From the NCBI GenBank assembly GCA_020634515.1, contig JACKBL010000002.1, positions 1 to 64,000 of the forward strand: a stretch of 64,000 nt of DNA, given 5' to 3'. The notes beneath the pieces are model-generated. The model made no database searches. It saw nothing but the letters and a program-made list of their open reading frames with translations, and had not been told where the DNA came from. Shown in pieces: positions 1 through 8,230 of this stretch (positions within the stretch are counted from its first letter, which is position 1; every line of letters starts with the position of its first letter). Made by a program: the position numbers and the translations under genes. This DNA comes from Ardenticatenales bacterium (GTDB lineage Bacteria; Chloroflexota; Anaerolineae; Promineifilales; Promineifilaceae).

Positions 1-125
1 GCAGTTCACAACGCACGGAACACGGGATGGCCTACGTGCCGAGAGGCATATGGTCACAGAGCAACCGTAGTAGTCCGCAACAGGGAAAGCCTGATACATG
101 GCGAAGGGTTAAGGTGGCCTAGATT
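1..125. other. Non-coding segment left of the IS3 copy
   Basis: No open frame of use is seen; both readable frames around position 50 run into stop codons at once. The text (for example the stretch around 60-110 with two adjacent TAG triplets and a run ending in GGCGAAGGGT) reminds me of the RNA part just ahead of reverse transcriptase genes in group II introns, but I cannot fold it into a recognisable domain. It could be an intron remnant cut by the IS3 insertion. This is a weak guess from memory. Confidence 0.25.
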
Positions 126-130
126 GTCAA

Positions 131-158
131 GACAGAAAATTGAGCATTCTTAAGGTAG
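131..158. repeat. IS3 left terminal inverted repeat
   Basis: Matches the reverse complement of 3252-3279 at GACAGAAAA and TTAAGGTAG with mismatches in the middle. It lies just beyond the stop of orfB, where an IS3 end is expected. Confidence 0.75.
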
Positions 159-178
159 GTTTTCTCCTTTTAGATTCT

Positions 179-668
179 TTAACAATGAGTGGTGGCAACC
201 GGGTCGACAGTGGGCGTGGATGCAGCCAGGTACAATGCCGCCGGTGTCCGGTAGCCTAGCGACTGGTGTAGTCGCTCATGATTGTAGAAGTGAAAGTAGG
301 CGGTTAGCCCTTCACGGGCCTGTCTTGGGTTCTGATAATCCTGTAGATACACCTCCTCGTACTTGACCGAACGCCACAGCCGTTCGGTGAAAATATTGTC
401 CAGCGCGCGACCACGACCATCCATGCTGATGCACGCCCCCGCATCCAGCAACCGCTGGAGGAAAGACGCATGAGTGAACTGACTGCCCTGGTCGCTGTTA
501 CAGATGACGGGGGTCGCTTGCGCCAACGCCTCGTCCATGGCGCGCAGGACGAAGGGCAAAGCCAGACTGTCATCCAACTGCCAGCTAATGACATAACGAG
601 AGTACCAATCCATGATGGCTACCAGGTAGAGCCAGCTACCGGCCAGACGAATGTAGGTGATGTCAATG
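179..668 (-). pseudogene. IS3 OrfB transposase, C-terminal half (DDE catalytic part)
   Basis: This is the 3' portion of an IS3 OrfB gene. It starts inside the conserved IDITYIRL stretch and includes the WYSRYVISW, CNSDQGSQF (second Asp) and DNIFTERLWRSVKYEEVY (final Glu) blocks of the rve/DDE integrase core, ending in the usual FYNHERLHQSLGYRTPA tail. The N-terminal HTH_21 half is at 2579-2970, on the other side of the recombinase element. The same frame runs on to 718 into the inserted element, which would give a false N-terminal extension; that part is not IS3. Confidence 0.9.
663..668. other. Left junction core of the recombinase element (TCAATG)
   Basis: TCAATG occurs here and at 2573-2578. 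Joining the outer flanks at one copy restores the IS3 OrfB codons for WGIDITY, so this hexamer is the crossover core or target overlap of the recombinase element. Confidence 0.8.
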
Positions 669-815
669 GTATGATCATAAATGACAAGTTCTGTTTGAGT
701 CGCTCTGCTCAACTCCAATTGAGTTGGTCACGAATCGGACTGTATGAACGTCGCCAGCAGAACAAGGCAAAAACAGCGTATCCTTCCGATGATTCTATTC
801 ATTCAGGAGGAAACT

Positions 816-1034
816 GTGAAACGCCAATGGCAGATTCGACGCCAAACCAGTCCGAAAATGGATGGGCAACAGCGCTGGGATCGCGCTTATCAACTGCTGC
901 TCCACTGGAGCCAAGCCGACCCGCTGCTGACCAATCCCGTCTCCAATCCAACTCAGGAGGTGCTTTATGACCATCAAGGTGGCTGTCTACGTCAGAGTCT
1001 CGACTGTGAACCAGGCTCAAACTCAAACCATTGA
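816..1034 (+). CDS. Small protein encoded ahead of the serine recombinase
   Basis: A 72-residue product starting at a GTG five bases after a perfect AGGAGG (805-810). The N-terminal half is rich in Arg, Gln and Trp (KRQWQIRRQT, QQRWDRAYQLLLHW), a basic amphipathic stretch that could bind DNA or the recombinase. The reading frame overlaps the first 68 bases of the recombinase gene, implying translational coupling. I recall similar short genes ahead of recombinases in such elements but cannot name a family; function unknown. Confidence 0.55.
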   Translation: MKRQWQIRRQTSPKMDGQQRWDRAYQLLLHWSQADPLLTNPVSNPTQEVLYDHQGGCLRQSLDCEPGSNSNH

Positions 1035-2619
1035 CCAACAACTCCAGCGATTATGCACCCATATTGAGGCGCAGGGCTGGCCGTTGCCGGATGACCGCAT
1101 CTTTCGGGATGACGGCCGCAGCGGGGCCAGCCTCAACCGCCCCGGCCTGGACAAATTGCGCGACGCTATCCGCTGGGGCGAGGTCGAACAGGTATTCATC
1201 ACCGACCCAGATCGCCTGGCCCGCAAGTACGTCCATCAAATGATCCTCCTGGAGGAATTCGCCCGCTTTGGCTGCCAGGTTGAATTCCTCGACCGGCCGA
1301 TGAGCCAGGACCCGCACGACCAGTTGTTGCTCCAAATCCGAGGGGCCGTCGCCGAATACGAACGCACCTTGATTACTGACCGAATGCGACGCGGTCGGCT
1401 GGCCAAGTACCAGGCTGGCACTCTGCTGCCCTGGACCCGTCCACCTTACGGTTACCGGCTCAACCCAGATTGCCCGCGTGACCCAGCTGGCGTGTGGGTT
1501 GAGGAGGGCGAAGCAGCCATCGTGCGCGAAATCTTTGCCCTTTATACCCAGGAGAACTACAGTTTGCAAGGCGTCGCTTCCTATCTACAAAAACAGGGCG
1601 TGCCAACGCCAAGCGGCAAGAAAATATGGAGCTTATGCACCTTACGTGCCATCCTTCGCCAACCAGCTTACTTGGGCCAGGTCTATGCCCGCCGCTACCG
1701 CTACCGGCCAGCCCGTGTACGCCGCTCTGCCACGCATCCCATCGGCCGGCCGCACCAGAGCCTGGCGGAATTGCCGCCGGAGGAGTGGGTCCTGGTGGGC
1801 AGCATCCCGGCCCTGGTTAGTCAGGAACAGTTTGACCTGGCTGAAGCGAAATTGGCGCAAAACCAGAGCTTCGCCAAGCGCAACAATAAATCCCATGCCT
1901 ACTTGCTGCGCGCCCTGGTCAGTTGTGGGCAATGCCAATCCTCTTGCTTGGCCCGCAAACTGAAGGGCGGCCAGACCTACTACGTTTGTACGGCTAAAAG
2001 CAATCCCATTCACAGCCGGAAGGCGGAAAAGTGTCCATCCCGCTTCAGCCCGGCGCAACAACTTGATGACCTCGTCTGGCAAGACCTCTGCGAGGTAATA
2101 ACCCACCCGGAGAGCATCGTCCATGCCCTGGAACGCGCTCACGGTGGACATTGGCTGCCTCAAGAACTACAAGCCCGCCGAGAAAATCTGCGTCGGGGTC
2201 GTGTTCAAGTTGAGCAGCAGCTAGAACGCCTGACGGAGGCCTACTTGAACGGTATTATTCCCCTGGCTGAATACCAGCGCCGGCGCGGCGACCTGCAACA
2301 GCGAGTGGACGCCTTTGACCGCCAGGAAAACCAGTTGAGTGCCCAGGTGAATCGCCAGCTTGAGGTGGGTGGTCTCGTCAACCATGTCGAAGATTTCTGC
2401 CAGCGCATCCAGACCAGTTTGGCGCAAGCCACCTTTGAACAAAGGCGCCAGTTGGTTGAGTTGTTAGTTGACCGGATCATAGTCAACGACGGTGACGTTG
2501 AAATCCATTACGTGATTCCAACTACAACGGAGAGCGAACACGTTCGTTTTTGTCATTTGCGTTCAGACTATTTCAATGCCCCAGATGTGGTTGGGGTAGC
2601 TGGCCGTGACGTTCCTTAA
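967..2619 (+). CDS. Large serine recombinase
   Basis: Catalyses site-specific integration and excision of its own element through a phosphoserine DNA link. The resolvase domain fills residues 1-150, with the nucleophile Ser12 in YVRVS, DGRSGASLNRPGL and the LARK/R helix. A recombinase domain follows (PPYGYRLN to about 260), then a zinc-ribbon domain (CGQCQ...YYVC...KCPSRF) and a coiled coil around 400-480, the usual order for this family; 550 residues is normal. An AGGAGG sits at 955-960. The last 14 codons and the stop lie beyond the right junction core, in antisense IS3 sequence, so the C-terminus is supplied by the insertion site. Confidence 0.93.
   Translation: MTIKVAVYVRVSTVNQAQTQTIDQQLQRLCTHIEAQGWPLPDDRIFRDDGRSGASLNRPGLDKLRDAIRWGEVEQVFITDPDRLARKYVHQMILLEEFARFGCQVEFLDRPMSQDPHDQLLLQIRGAVAEYERTLITDRMRRGRLAKYQAGTLLPWTRPPYGYRLNPDCPRDPAGVWVEEGEAAIVREIFALYTQENYSLQGVASYLQKQGVPTPSGKKIWSLCTLRAILRQPAYLGQVYARRYRYRPARVRRSATHPIGRPHQSLAELPPEEWVLVGSIPALVSQEQFDLAEAKLAQNQSFAKRNNKSHAYLLRALVSCGQCQSSCLARKLKGGQTYYVCTAKSNPIHSRKAEKCPSRFSPAQQLDDLVWQDLCEVITHPESIVHALERAHGGHWLPQELQARRENLRRGRVQVEQQLERLTEAYLNGIIPLAEYQRRRGDLQQRVDAFDRQENQLSAQVNRQLEVGGLVNHVEDFCQRIQTSLAQATFEQRRQLVELLVDRIIVNDGDVEIHYVIPTTTESEHVRFCHLRSDYFNAPDVVGVAGRDVP
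2573..2578. other. Right junction core of the recombinase element (TCAATG)
   Basis: Second copy of the hexamer at 663-668. It lies inside the recombinase reading frame, in codons for Phe-Asn-Ala. Confidence 0.8.
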
Positions 2620-2970
2620 CAGATAGGGATAGACCTTGTGCGCGGGACCCGGCTGGCTGAGCCTGGGTTTCGGGTAAATGGCCGCTAACCCCATCTCGCG
2701 CATGTATTGGCGCACCGTTTCCCGACACGTCTCATGTCCTTCCTGCCGCAGTTGCGCCGCTATCTTGCGCGCACCGTAAAAGGGACAGGCGGTATAGATT
2801 TCGTCAATCCGGTGTTTGAGCGCCACTTCTCGGACCGACGGCGGCGCGGGCTGGTAGTATAATCCACTGCGATGCAGACTCAACAAGCGTGCCTGTGCCA
2901 CCAGGCTCAACGAGTTGTCTTCTCGTTCTACCAGCCCTCGCCGCTCGCTCATGCTCAACCCTTCGGCCAC
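2579..2970 (-). pseudogene. IS3 OrfB transposase, N-terminal half
   Basis: Starts at a GTG just after the A7 run and carries the HTH_21-like part of OrfB (LHRSGLYYQP, CPFYGARKIAAQLRQEG, VRQYMREMGLAAIYPKPRLS) up to YPNHIWGI, where the recombinase element cuts it. The catalytic DDE half is at 179-668. Relative to orfA it is in the +1 frame, whereas IS3 elements use a -1 shift on an A-rich run; one extra A would restore the usual arrangement, so a one-base loss is likely here. Confidence 0.9.
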
Positions 2971-3241
2971 TTTTTTTCAGCCAGTTCAACTCCGTTGTCA
3001 ACCGTCCAGCTTCGGCGTACAGGTCTTCAATGAGTTCGTCTCGCTGTTTCAACTCTGATTCGCCGACCTGCCGTTCACGACTGAACAGCAGGGGCAGTTC
3101 ATCCAACACACGTTGTCGCCATTGGCGCAATTGATTGACGTGGATGCTTTGCTCGCCGGCCAATTGCGCCACGCTCTTTTCTTCTTTCAACAAGGCCAAA
3201 ACCATCTGGGCTTTGAAGGTGGGTGGGTATTGTTTTCTCAT
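2804..3241 (-). CDS. IS3 OrfA (helix-turn-helix subunit), with read-through tail
   Basis: The first 90 residues are a typical OrfA: RKQYPPTFKAQMVLALLKEEKSV followed by the HTH (VAQLAGEQSIHVNQLRQWR) and a leucine-rich coiled coil ending LTTELNWLKK. The remaining 55 residues are not OrfA-like and are simply the shadow frame of orfB, entered because the slippery A-run at 2971-2977 has seven A's rather than eight. In family members OrfA ends just after LKKK, and OrfAB is made by -1 frameshifting at this run. Confidence 0.85.
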   Translation of the reverse strand: MRKQYPPTFKAQMVLALLKEEKSVAQLAGEQSIHVNQLRQWRQRVLDELPLLFSRERQVGESELKQRDELIEDLYAEAGRLTTELNWLKKSGRRVEHERAARAGRTRRQLVEPGGTGTLVESASQWIILPARAAVGPRSGAQTPD

Positions 3242-3251
3242 GTCTCGTAGT

Positions 3252-3279
3252 CTACCTTAAAACCACCGTTTTTTCTGTC
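3252..3279. repeat. IS3 right terminal inverted repeat
   Basis: Partner of 131-158, located 10 bases upstream of the orfA start codon. Confidence 0.75.
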
Positions 3280-3293
3280 CTAATTTCTTAGGC

Positions 3294-4187
3294 CATTATA
3301 GTCCCCAATGCCAACACCAGACGGGGCAGCAATGGCTGGAAATGCAACAAGCCCTGCTCTTGCCTGTGCCCACTTTCTTGCTCACCTTCACCCTGCCCGC
3401 CGCACTGCGCCCGCTGGCCCGCGGTAACCAACGTTTGCTCTATGACCTTCTCTTTCGCAGTGCGGCGGCAGCCACCCAAATATTGGCGCAAGACCCGCGC
3501 TTTGTCGGCGGCAAAATCGGCATGGTTGGGGTTCTCCATACTTGGGGACGCAACTTAAGCTACCATCCCCACGTTCATTTTCTCGTTCCTTCTGGCGGCT
3601 GGGACAGTGCCAACCAGAGTTGGTTGCCGGGCAAGCACAACTTCTTTGTCCCCGTCAAGGCACTGTCCCCTATCTTTCGCGCCAGGTTCCGTGATGCGCT
3701 ACGGGGAAGTGACTTATTTGGCGCTGTTCCCACTGAGACGTGGACAGACGATTGGGTTGTACACTGCAAACCGGTCGGCGATGGTCGCGCCGCCTTGCGC
3801 TATCTGGCCCCTTACATCTTTCGCGTTGCTATCAGCAACCGCCGCATCATCAAGTTGGTTGAGGGTCAGGTCACTTTTCGCTACCGGGAAACGGACACCG
3901 GTCGTTGGCAAACGTGCCAACTGTCAGCAGAGCAGTTCATCCACCGCTTTCTACAGCACGTTTTGCCCAAAGGCTTTGTCAAAGTACGCTATTATGGCCT
4001 GTTTGCGTCCTGCAACCGTCATTACTTGACGGCGATCAGACAACAGATGGATGAGGCCACAACGGACCCGCACCGGGCCACAGCCGCACCGGATACCGTC
4101 ACATCAGAGCCGCCATACTGCCCTACTTGTGGACAGCAAATGCAGTTGCTCAAAAGAGTGCCCCCTCGTCCCTGGCAACCGCCCTAA
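3294..4187 (+). pseudogene. IS91-family transposase, 5'-truncated
   Basis: Frame begins CQHQTGQQWLEMQQALLLPVPTFLLTFTLP, the segment that in IS91/IS801 Y2 transposases follows the N-terminal zinc finger. The core with VGVLHTWGRNLSYHPHVHFLVPSGG (HUH-like histidines) and LRYLAPYIFRVAISNRRI is intact, as is the C-terminal CPTCGQQMQLLKRVPPRP ribbon. About 80 N-terminal residues, including the first Cys cluster, are missing where the IS3 end abuts. The missing part is not found on the left side of IS3. The first in-frame ATG is at 3342. Confidence 0.88.
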
Positions 4188-4390
4188 TCGGGTCATACTG
4201 GCTTCTGTTGACCTTGTTCTTAGATGTGCTAGCGAACAGCATCCGTTGCCCCCTGCCCATTCTGTGACAGGTAGCTGTCCAAAAGAGGATGATAATCTCC
4301 GAAACAGGACCACACATGTCTAATACACCCCCACTGCGTCGCTTTTTTGCCCCTGTCTCCCTTCCCCATTATACTTGTCGCAGTTCTTCA
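4188..4390. other. Spacer after the IS91 remnant
   Basis: No gene is seen. It presumably holds the IS91 terminus, which I could not identify by a known end sequence. Confidence 0.4.
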
Positions 4391-4736
4391 GGGTGAACCG
4401 GGTCGTTTCCTCACGGTTACCGTTTAAATCAAACGCCAAATAGACCACCGACTTGCTCTCCCCACCGGCTTAGTTCAACTGAGGCATTCGGAGAATGCCC
4501 ATCATACGGCGGCTTACTGGCTGATTCTTGAAGGCTCCTTTTGGACGCGCCGTATGAATCCTTATTCGTTAGGGTAAATCGAGCCGTTTCATCGTTGCCA
4601 CTGGCTAGCTCAAACGCCAAATAGATAATCGACTCGCTCCTCCAACCGGCTTAGTTCAACAGGATTCATATGGCGGCTTACTGGCTGGTTCTTACAGACT
4701 TCTTCTGGACGCGCCGTATGAATCCTTATTCGTTAG
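4391..4736 (+). repeat. Tandem pair of diverged 165-180 bp repeats
   Basis: Copy 1 (4391-4572) and copy 2 (4573-4736) share TCAAACGCCAAATAGA, ACCGGCTTAGTTCAAC, GCGGCTTACTGGCTG and CGCCGTATGAATCC. Each ends with TTATTCGTTAG. The second half of each copy folds as an attC-like hairpin; see the separate entries. Confidence 0.85.
4473..4574 (+). other. attC-like recombination site, diverged
   Basis: R'' box GTTCAAC (fits RYYYAAC) at 4473 and R' box GTTAGGG at 4568 (last base off the GTTRRRY consensus). Inside, ATCATACGGCG pairs with CGCCGTATGAA. It is the less perfect of the two neighbouring sites. Confidence 0.5.
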
Positions 4737-4738
4737 AC
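4654..4738 (+). other. attC-like recombination site
   Basis: R'' GTTCAAC at 4654-4660 and R' GTTAGAC at 4732-4738 fit integron consensus boxes. Between them GGATTCATATGGCG pairs with CGCCGTATGAATCC, giving the long imperfect hairpin that integron integrases need. The 85-bp length is within the attC range. The next cassette starts at the TTAGAC of this R' box. Confidence 0.6.
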
Positions 4739-4791
4739 GGCCTGATGCCACAGCGTAAGGCCACAATCAAAACATCATGGAGGAGTTCACA

Positions 4792-5979
4792 GTGAGCAAA
4801 ATAGTAAAAAGGAATCATCGAGGTTACAGAGCCAGTGGGAAAATGTGCCAGAATCGGAGGACAAAAAAACACCTGTCAACTGAACAAGTATCGAACCGAA
4901 TCCTGGCAGTCATTGGTATTCTTACACTCTTACTCGCTTTCGTTTCTGTGCGCTCAACGATGGGTGAAAACTCATCGAGTGCAGCAAACACAGAAGCATA
5001 CCCTGCTCCACAAGCTGAAACAATCGCATACGCAAATGAAAGCATTGCTTCAGATGTTAATTCTCAGGCAAATATTAGCTACACCAGCAGCGCAGCAAAT
5101 ACCACCTCCTCTGGTGGTCAAATCACAGATCGGGGGTTCGGCGGACACCGGCATGATGCTGAGTTGGGGTTGATTTATATGAACGGCCGTTACTACGTGC
5201 CATCGGCAGGCCGCTTTGTCAGCCCTGACCCGGTTGTACCCAATCCTGCCAACCCGCAAGCCTGGAATCGTTACAGTTATGTCTATAACAATCCCGTCAC
5301 ACTGTCCGACCCAACAGGCCATATTCCCTGTTACATGTACTGTCCACAAGAAACCTATGACCCGGTACAGGGGCAGTTCATGGCCAATTACGCTGGGCCG
5401 TGGGATGTTGATCAGCAACGTGCCAATGCCGCCAGAGCGGAAGCATTTTTCCGAGGGACGGCAGAAACGGCCGCAGGTATGCTCTGGGAACCAGCCGACT
5501 GGGCAATTGCCGCAAGCGATGGCCTCCAATGGTATGACGGTTTGGGGATGCTGCCCTTAATTCCTGCTTCGTGGGGCGATAACTTGGGGCGCTTTGCCGC
5601 CAGATATGGCGATGAGTTCTTACAGTCCGTGCGACTGGTAGATAATCCCACCTTCCGCAACCTGACCTATGGCAATTTCCGAGAAAACCTATCTCGTTTC
5701 ACGGGTTTCATGCCCACCAATGATTTTGAAGCGCATCATATCTTGCCCAACAAGTTCGCCAATAGATTTGAAAGAGCCGGGTTTATTGGTGAGAACAGTA
5801 TTCATAACCCCATATTTGGCACGTGGGTGCAAAAAGGCGATCACCAAAGTTGGGCCCGTGCCTACCAAGATAGATGGGAAAAATTCTTTGTAGACCACAC
5901 CAACCCGACGATGGAACAAGTGCTAAATTTTGCCAAAGACCTGTCTGAGGAATACGGATTTGATATCTACCTCCCTTAG
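4792..5979 (+). CDS. Minimal Rhs-type secreted toxin with HNH-like C-terminus
   Basis: GTG start chosen because GGAGGAG lies seven bases ahead; an ATG at 4777 overlaps that site. The 395-residue protein has a basic N-terminus, one hydrophobic helix (about 36-53, signal or anchor), a Ser/Ala/Asn-rich linker, a single Rhs-associated core (about 115-177: GFGGHRHDAELGLIYMNGRYY, SAGRFVSPDP, NRYSYVYNNPV, DPTGH) and a variable C-terminus holding FEAHHILPNKF and DHQSW, which resembles His-rich HNH-type nuclease toxins. Normal Rhs proteins exceed 1,000 residues with many YD repeats; here only the release module and toxin remain. Target is presumed nucleic acid. The 308-residue gene downstream is a candidate immunity protein. 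Confidence 0.75.
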   Translation: MSKIVKRNHRGYRASGKMCQNRRTKKHLSTEQVSNRILAVIGILTLLLAFVSVRSTMGENSSSAANTEAYPAPQAETIAYANESIASDVNSQANISYTSSAANTTSSGGQITDRGFGGHRHDAELGLIYMNGRYYVPSAGRFVSPDPVVPNPANPQAWNRYSYVYNNPVTLSDPTGHIPCYMYCPQETYDPVQGQFMANYAGPWDVDQQRANAARAEAFFRGTAETAAGMLWEPADWAIAASDGLQWYDGLGMLPLIPASWGDNLGRFAARYGDEFLQSVRLVDNPTFRNLTYGNFRENLSRFTGFMPTNDFEAHHILPNKFANRFERAGFIGENSIHNPIFGTWVQKGDHQSWARAYQDRWEKFFVDHTNPTMEQVLNFAKDLSEEYGFDIYLP

Positions 5980-6008
5980 TTTTGCCAGCAAATAAACCAG
6001 ACGGTGTA

Positions 6009-6935
6009 ATGATGAAACAAAATGATTCTAAAATAAGACACCTGTCCGTGGCGACTAACAAATTCTATGTGGCTACTGCTTTGTTTGAAAAGACAGTCGC
6101 TATTTGGGATATGCATACCGGACAACAGATTAAGATTTTTAACACGGTACTAGATTTTGGTGGACAGCGGCTTGCTCTTAGTAGAGAAGGGCATTTGTGT
6201 ATAGTAGGAGCCTACCACCGTTATGGAGTACAAGCCTATAACACATATACAGGGCAAGTTACGTGGAAAAGAAAGGATCTTACAAAAGTCCAAAGAATAC
6301 ATGCTTCCCCCAATCATGATTATATCTATTGCTGTTTTGGAGATAAACCCTGTCATGTTGTAGACCTTCAGGATGGTCGGACGCTACAAAAATATCGAGG
6401 TGTAAGGAAAGCATTTGAAAGTTCTTACGGGCCGAAAGTCTTTCTTTACAAGCACCAATCTGAGATTCGTGATTTAGAGAATGAGGTCAGTATTGAACTT
6501 CAAAGTCTGGAATTGGGTGTTATTTGCGCTGCTTTCTCACCAGAACAACTCGTTGTTTCTGGAAAATATACGGATTGTTTCGACCTGCAAACAGGTAAGC
6601 GCCTATGGCGTTATGAGCCTCCTCCCGGAAGTCACGCGTTAGAAGCTGAATATCACCATGCAGATAGAGCTTTCTTTATTGTTCAATGGTCTTATGAAAA
6701 GGGTGGTTCTAAAATATTAGTTCGCCTCAACGAAAAAGATGGTAAGCCTGAAACAATTCTTGATTTGGGTGAACCAGCGGAAACTCTTTTCTGTATGCAG
6801 GGACAATGGTTAGTGTTATCGGATGGGAGAGTAGTCGAAGTAATCTCAGGGCAAGAAAAAAAGAGGCAAGATTTCGTATTAACTTTGATAGAACAACACA
6901 TGACAGAACAAGCAGAAAACAATCAAACACAATAG
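6009..6935 (+). CDS. Beta-propeller-like protein, candidate immunity partner
   Basis: A 308-residue soluble protein without signal peptide. It contains repeated blade-like units ending in WD or equivalent (VAIWDMHTGQQIKIF, VQAYNTYTGQVTWKR, CHVVDLQDGRTLQKY, CFDLQTGKRLWRYEPP), as in WD40 or PQQ-type propellers. Start taken at the first of two adjacent ATGs; no strong ribosome site is seen. It begins 29 bases after the toxin stop and belongs to the same cassette. Immunity function is an inference from position only. Base composition is AT-richer than the chromosome genes, in line with acquired DNA. Confidence 0.6.
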   Translation: MMKQNDSKIRHLSVATNKFYVATALFEKTVAIWDMHTGQQIKIFNTVLDFGGQRLALSREGHLCIVGAYHRYGVQAYNTYTGQVTWKRKDLTKVQRIHASPNHDYIYCCFGDKPCHVVDLQDGRTLQKYRGVRKAFESSYGPKVFLYKHQSEIRDLENEVSIELQSLELGVICAAFSPEQLVVSGKYTDCFDLQTGKRLWRYEPPPGSHALEAEYHHADRAFFIVQWSYEKGGSKILVRLNEKDGKPETILDLGEPAETLFCMQGQWLVLSDGRVVEVISGQEKKRQDFVLTLIEQHMTEQAENNQTQ

Positions 6936-6948
6936 GAGAACAGCAAAC

Positions 6949-6960
6949 GGCCGTCTAGTT
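6949..6960 (+). other. R''-type end of the toxin cassette, broken by the intron
   Basis: GGCCGTCTAG here is complementary (9 of 10) to TTAGACGGCC at 4733-4742, where the cassette starts. In integron cassettes the R'' box always complements the cassette's own first bases. The group II intron begins immediately after. Confidence 0.55.
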
Positions 6961-6999
6961 ATGGTCGGCGGGGCAGTCACCTGCCCCACCGCCACTTCC

Positions 7000-7033
7000 G
7001 AACCCATCGTGCGCCTTTCAACGCAATAGGCTC
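7000..7033 (-). ncRNA. Group II intron domain V
   Basis: A 34-nt hairpin beginning GAGCC and ending GGTTC, with the GAAA-type bulge region (TTGAAAGGCGCACG) in the standard place. This is the most conserved, catalytic part of group II introns. Confidence 0.85.
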
Positions 7034-7056
7034 TTCGACTATCAGGGCTGTTGTCA

Positions 7057-8230
7057 TCAGCACTTCTTGCTGTGCATCTGGTCGTGACAATGACCATGTA
7101 GGAGTGCCAGGTTAGCATACCGGTTGTTGTTTCGGTTGCCATCTTGGTGATGCACTTCCATGATGTCATCATCCTTGAAGCGAAGACCGCAACAATCACA
7201 TTTGCCCCGTTGACGTTTCAATAGTCTGGTGACTCGTTTGGGCTTCGTGGGGTCACGCCCCAACCGAGTACCCCAGTATAGCCAATCTCCATCGAACGGC
7301 GATTGGTCACCGCGTACCTTGACATGACGACGAATAGGGGTATCTCGATAAAACGCTAACGCGCCCGTTTCGTCGCCAAACACCACTCTGTCATTAACTC
7401 TGTGCCAGTATCGAAGGTAGCGCCATTGGGCGGGCTTGTCGTGATGCCGATGAGTTGCCCACCTGCGGAGCATGAAATAGACTTGAAAATCCATCCGGTC
7501 AAAGACCTTCTTGGCGGCACAAGGGCGGTAGTAATTCGTCCAACCCCGGATGATGGGATTGAGCTTGGCGATGAGTGCCACTTGTGGCGCGCCGCGATGT
7601 TGACGGATAATGTCCCGAACCTTATCCAGGTGCCGTTTCTGAGCCGATTGACTGGGTTTGATGAGTGTCCGAAAGCCGGACTTTCCCCGATAAGAGCGCG
7701 TGCGATACTTGCCAATCGGGTGTTGCCGGACGTGGAATCCCAAAAAGTCGAAGCCAATCTTCCCCTCATGTTGGTGCAATGTGTGGGTGACGCTGGTTTT
7801 GCCTGGTTTGAGATGCAGTCCCATCGGAGCTAACCACGCTTCCGCCCGTTCTCGCAACCTATTGAGAGTGTCCAAATCTTCATGCAAAATGACGAAATCA
7901 TCCGCATAGCGAATGACGCCCGGTTTCTGCCTTTTGGGAAGGACATCAACCAGTTCGTTTTCCAGGCCATGCAGAGCGATGTTTGCCAGCAGCGGGGAGA
8001 TAACCCCGCCTTGGGGTGTTCCGGCTTTGGGCAGCAAGAAGACATCTCCTTCCATAATGCCTGCTTTCAGCCATTGTCTTACCAATCGCGTGACTGGCGT
8101 TGACGCATTCAACTTCTGTAATAAAGCTGGATGGGAGATTTGGTCGAAGCATTTGGCAATATCGGCGTCGAGGACATACTTCTGACCAAGGGATTGTTTG
8201 CCAATCTTCAGTATACTTTGTATCTGTCAT
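7057..8230 (-). pseudogene. Group II intron reverse transcriptase/maturase with internal deletion
   Basis: The ATG at 8230 starts MTDTKYTEDWQTIPWS, a typical N-terminus, but after about 17 codons the text jumps, out of frame, to KYVLDADIAKCFD (RT domain 3) near 8190. Some 150 codons with the first RT motifs are missing. From there the frame is open: GTPQGGVISPLLANIALHG, catalytic YADD, the thumb/maturase region, and a C-terminal HNH (CDCCGLRF...EVHHQDGNRNNN...LHGHCH). The intact piece from 8112 encodes 351 residues. HNH-bearing RTs of this kind belong to the chloroplast-like classes. It cannot make active RT. Confidence 0.88.

Larger units (their letters stand above)
669..2578 (+). mobile_element. 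Small large-serine-recombinase element inserted in IS3 orfB
   Basis: A 1,910-bp unit bounded by TCAATG cores at 663-668 and 2573-2578 interrupts the IS3 transposase gene exactly within the codons for IDI. It carries a small GTG-start gene (816-1034) and a 550-codon serine recombinase and nothing else, so it is a minimal self-mobilising unit comparable to other recombinase-only elements. No inverted terminal repeats are evident, as expected for site-specific serine recombinases. Confidence 0.85.
126..3279 (-). mobile_element. IS3-family insertion sequence, split by a recombinase element
   Basis: The element is read on the minus strand as orfA then orfB. Imperfect terminal inverted repeats are visible at 131-158 and 3252-3279, sharing GACAGAAAA and TTAAGGTAG. 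Removing the 1.9 kb recombinase element inside orfB leaves about 1.24 kb, the normal size for IS3 elements. The copy cannot be active: orfB is in two pieces and the slippery run at the orfA/orfB junction looks one base short. Exact outer ends are uncertain by a few bases. Confidence 0.85.
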
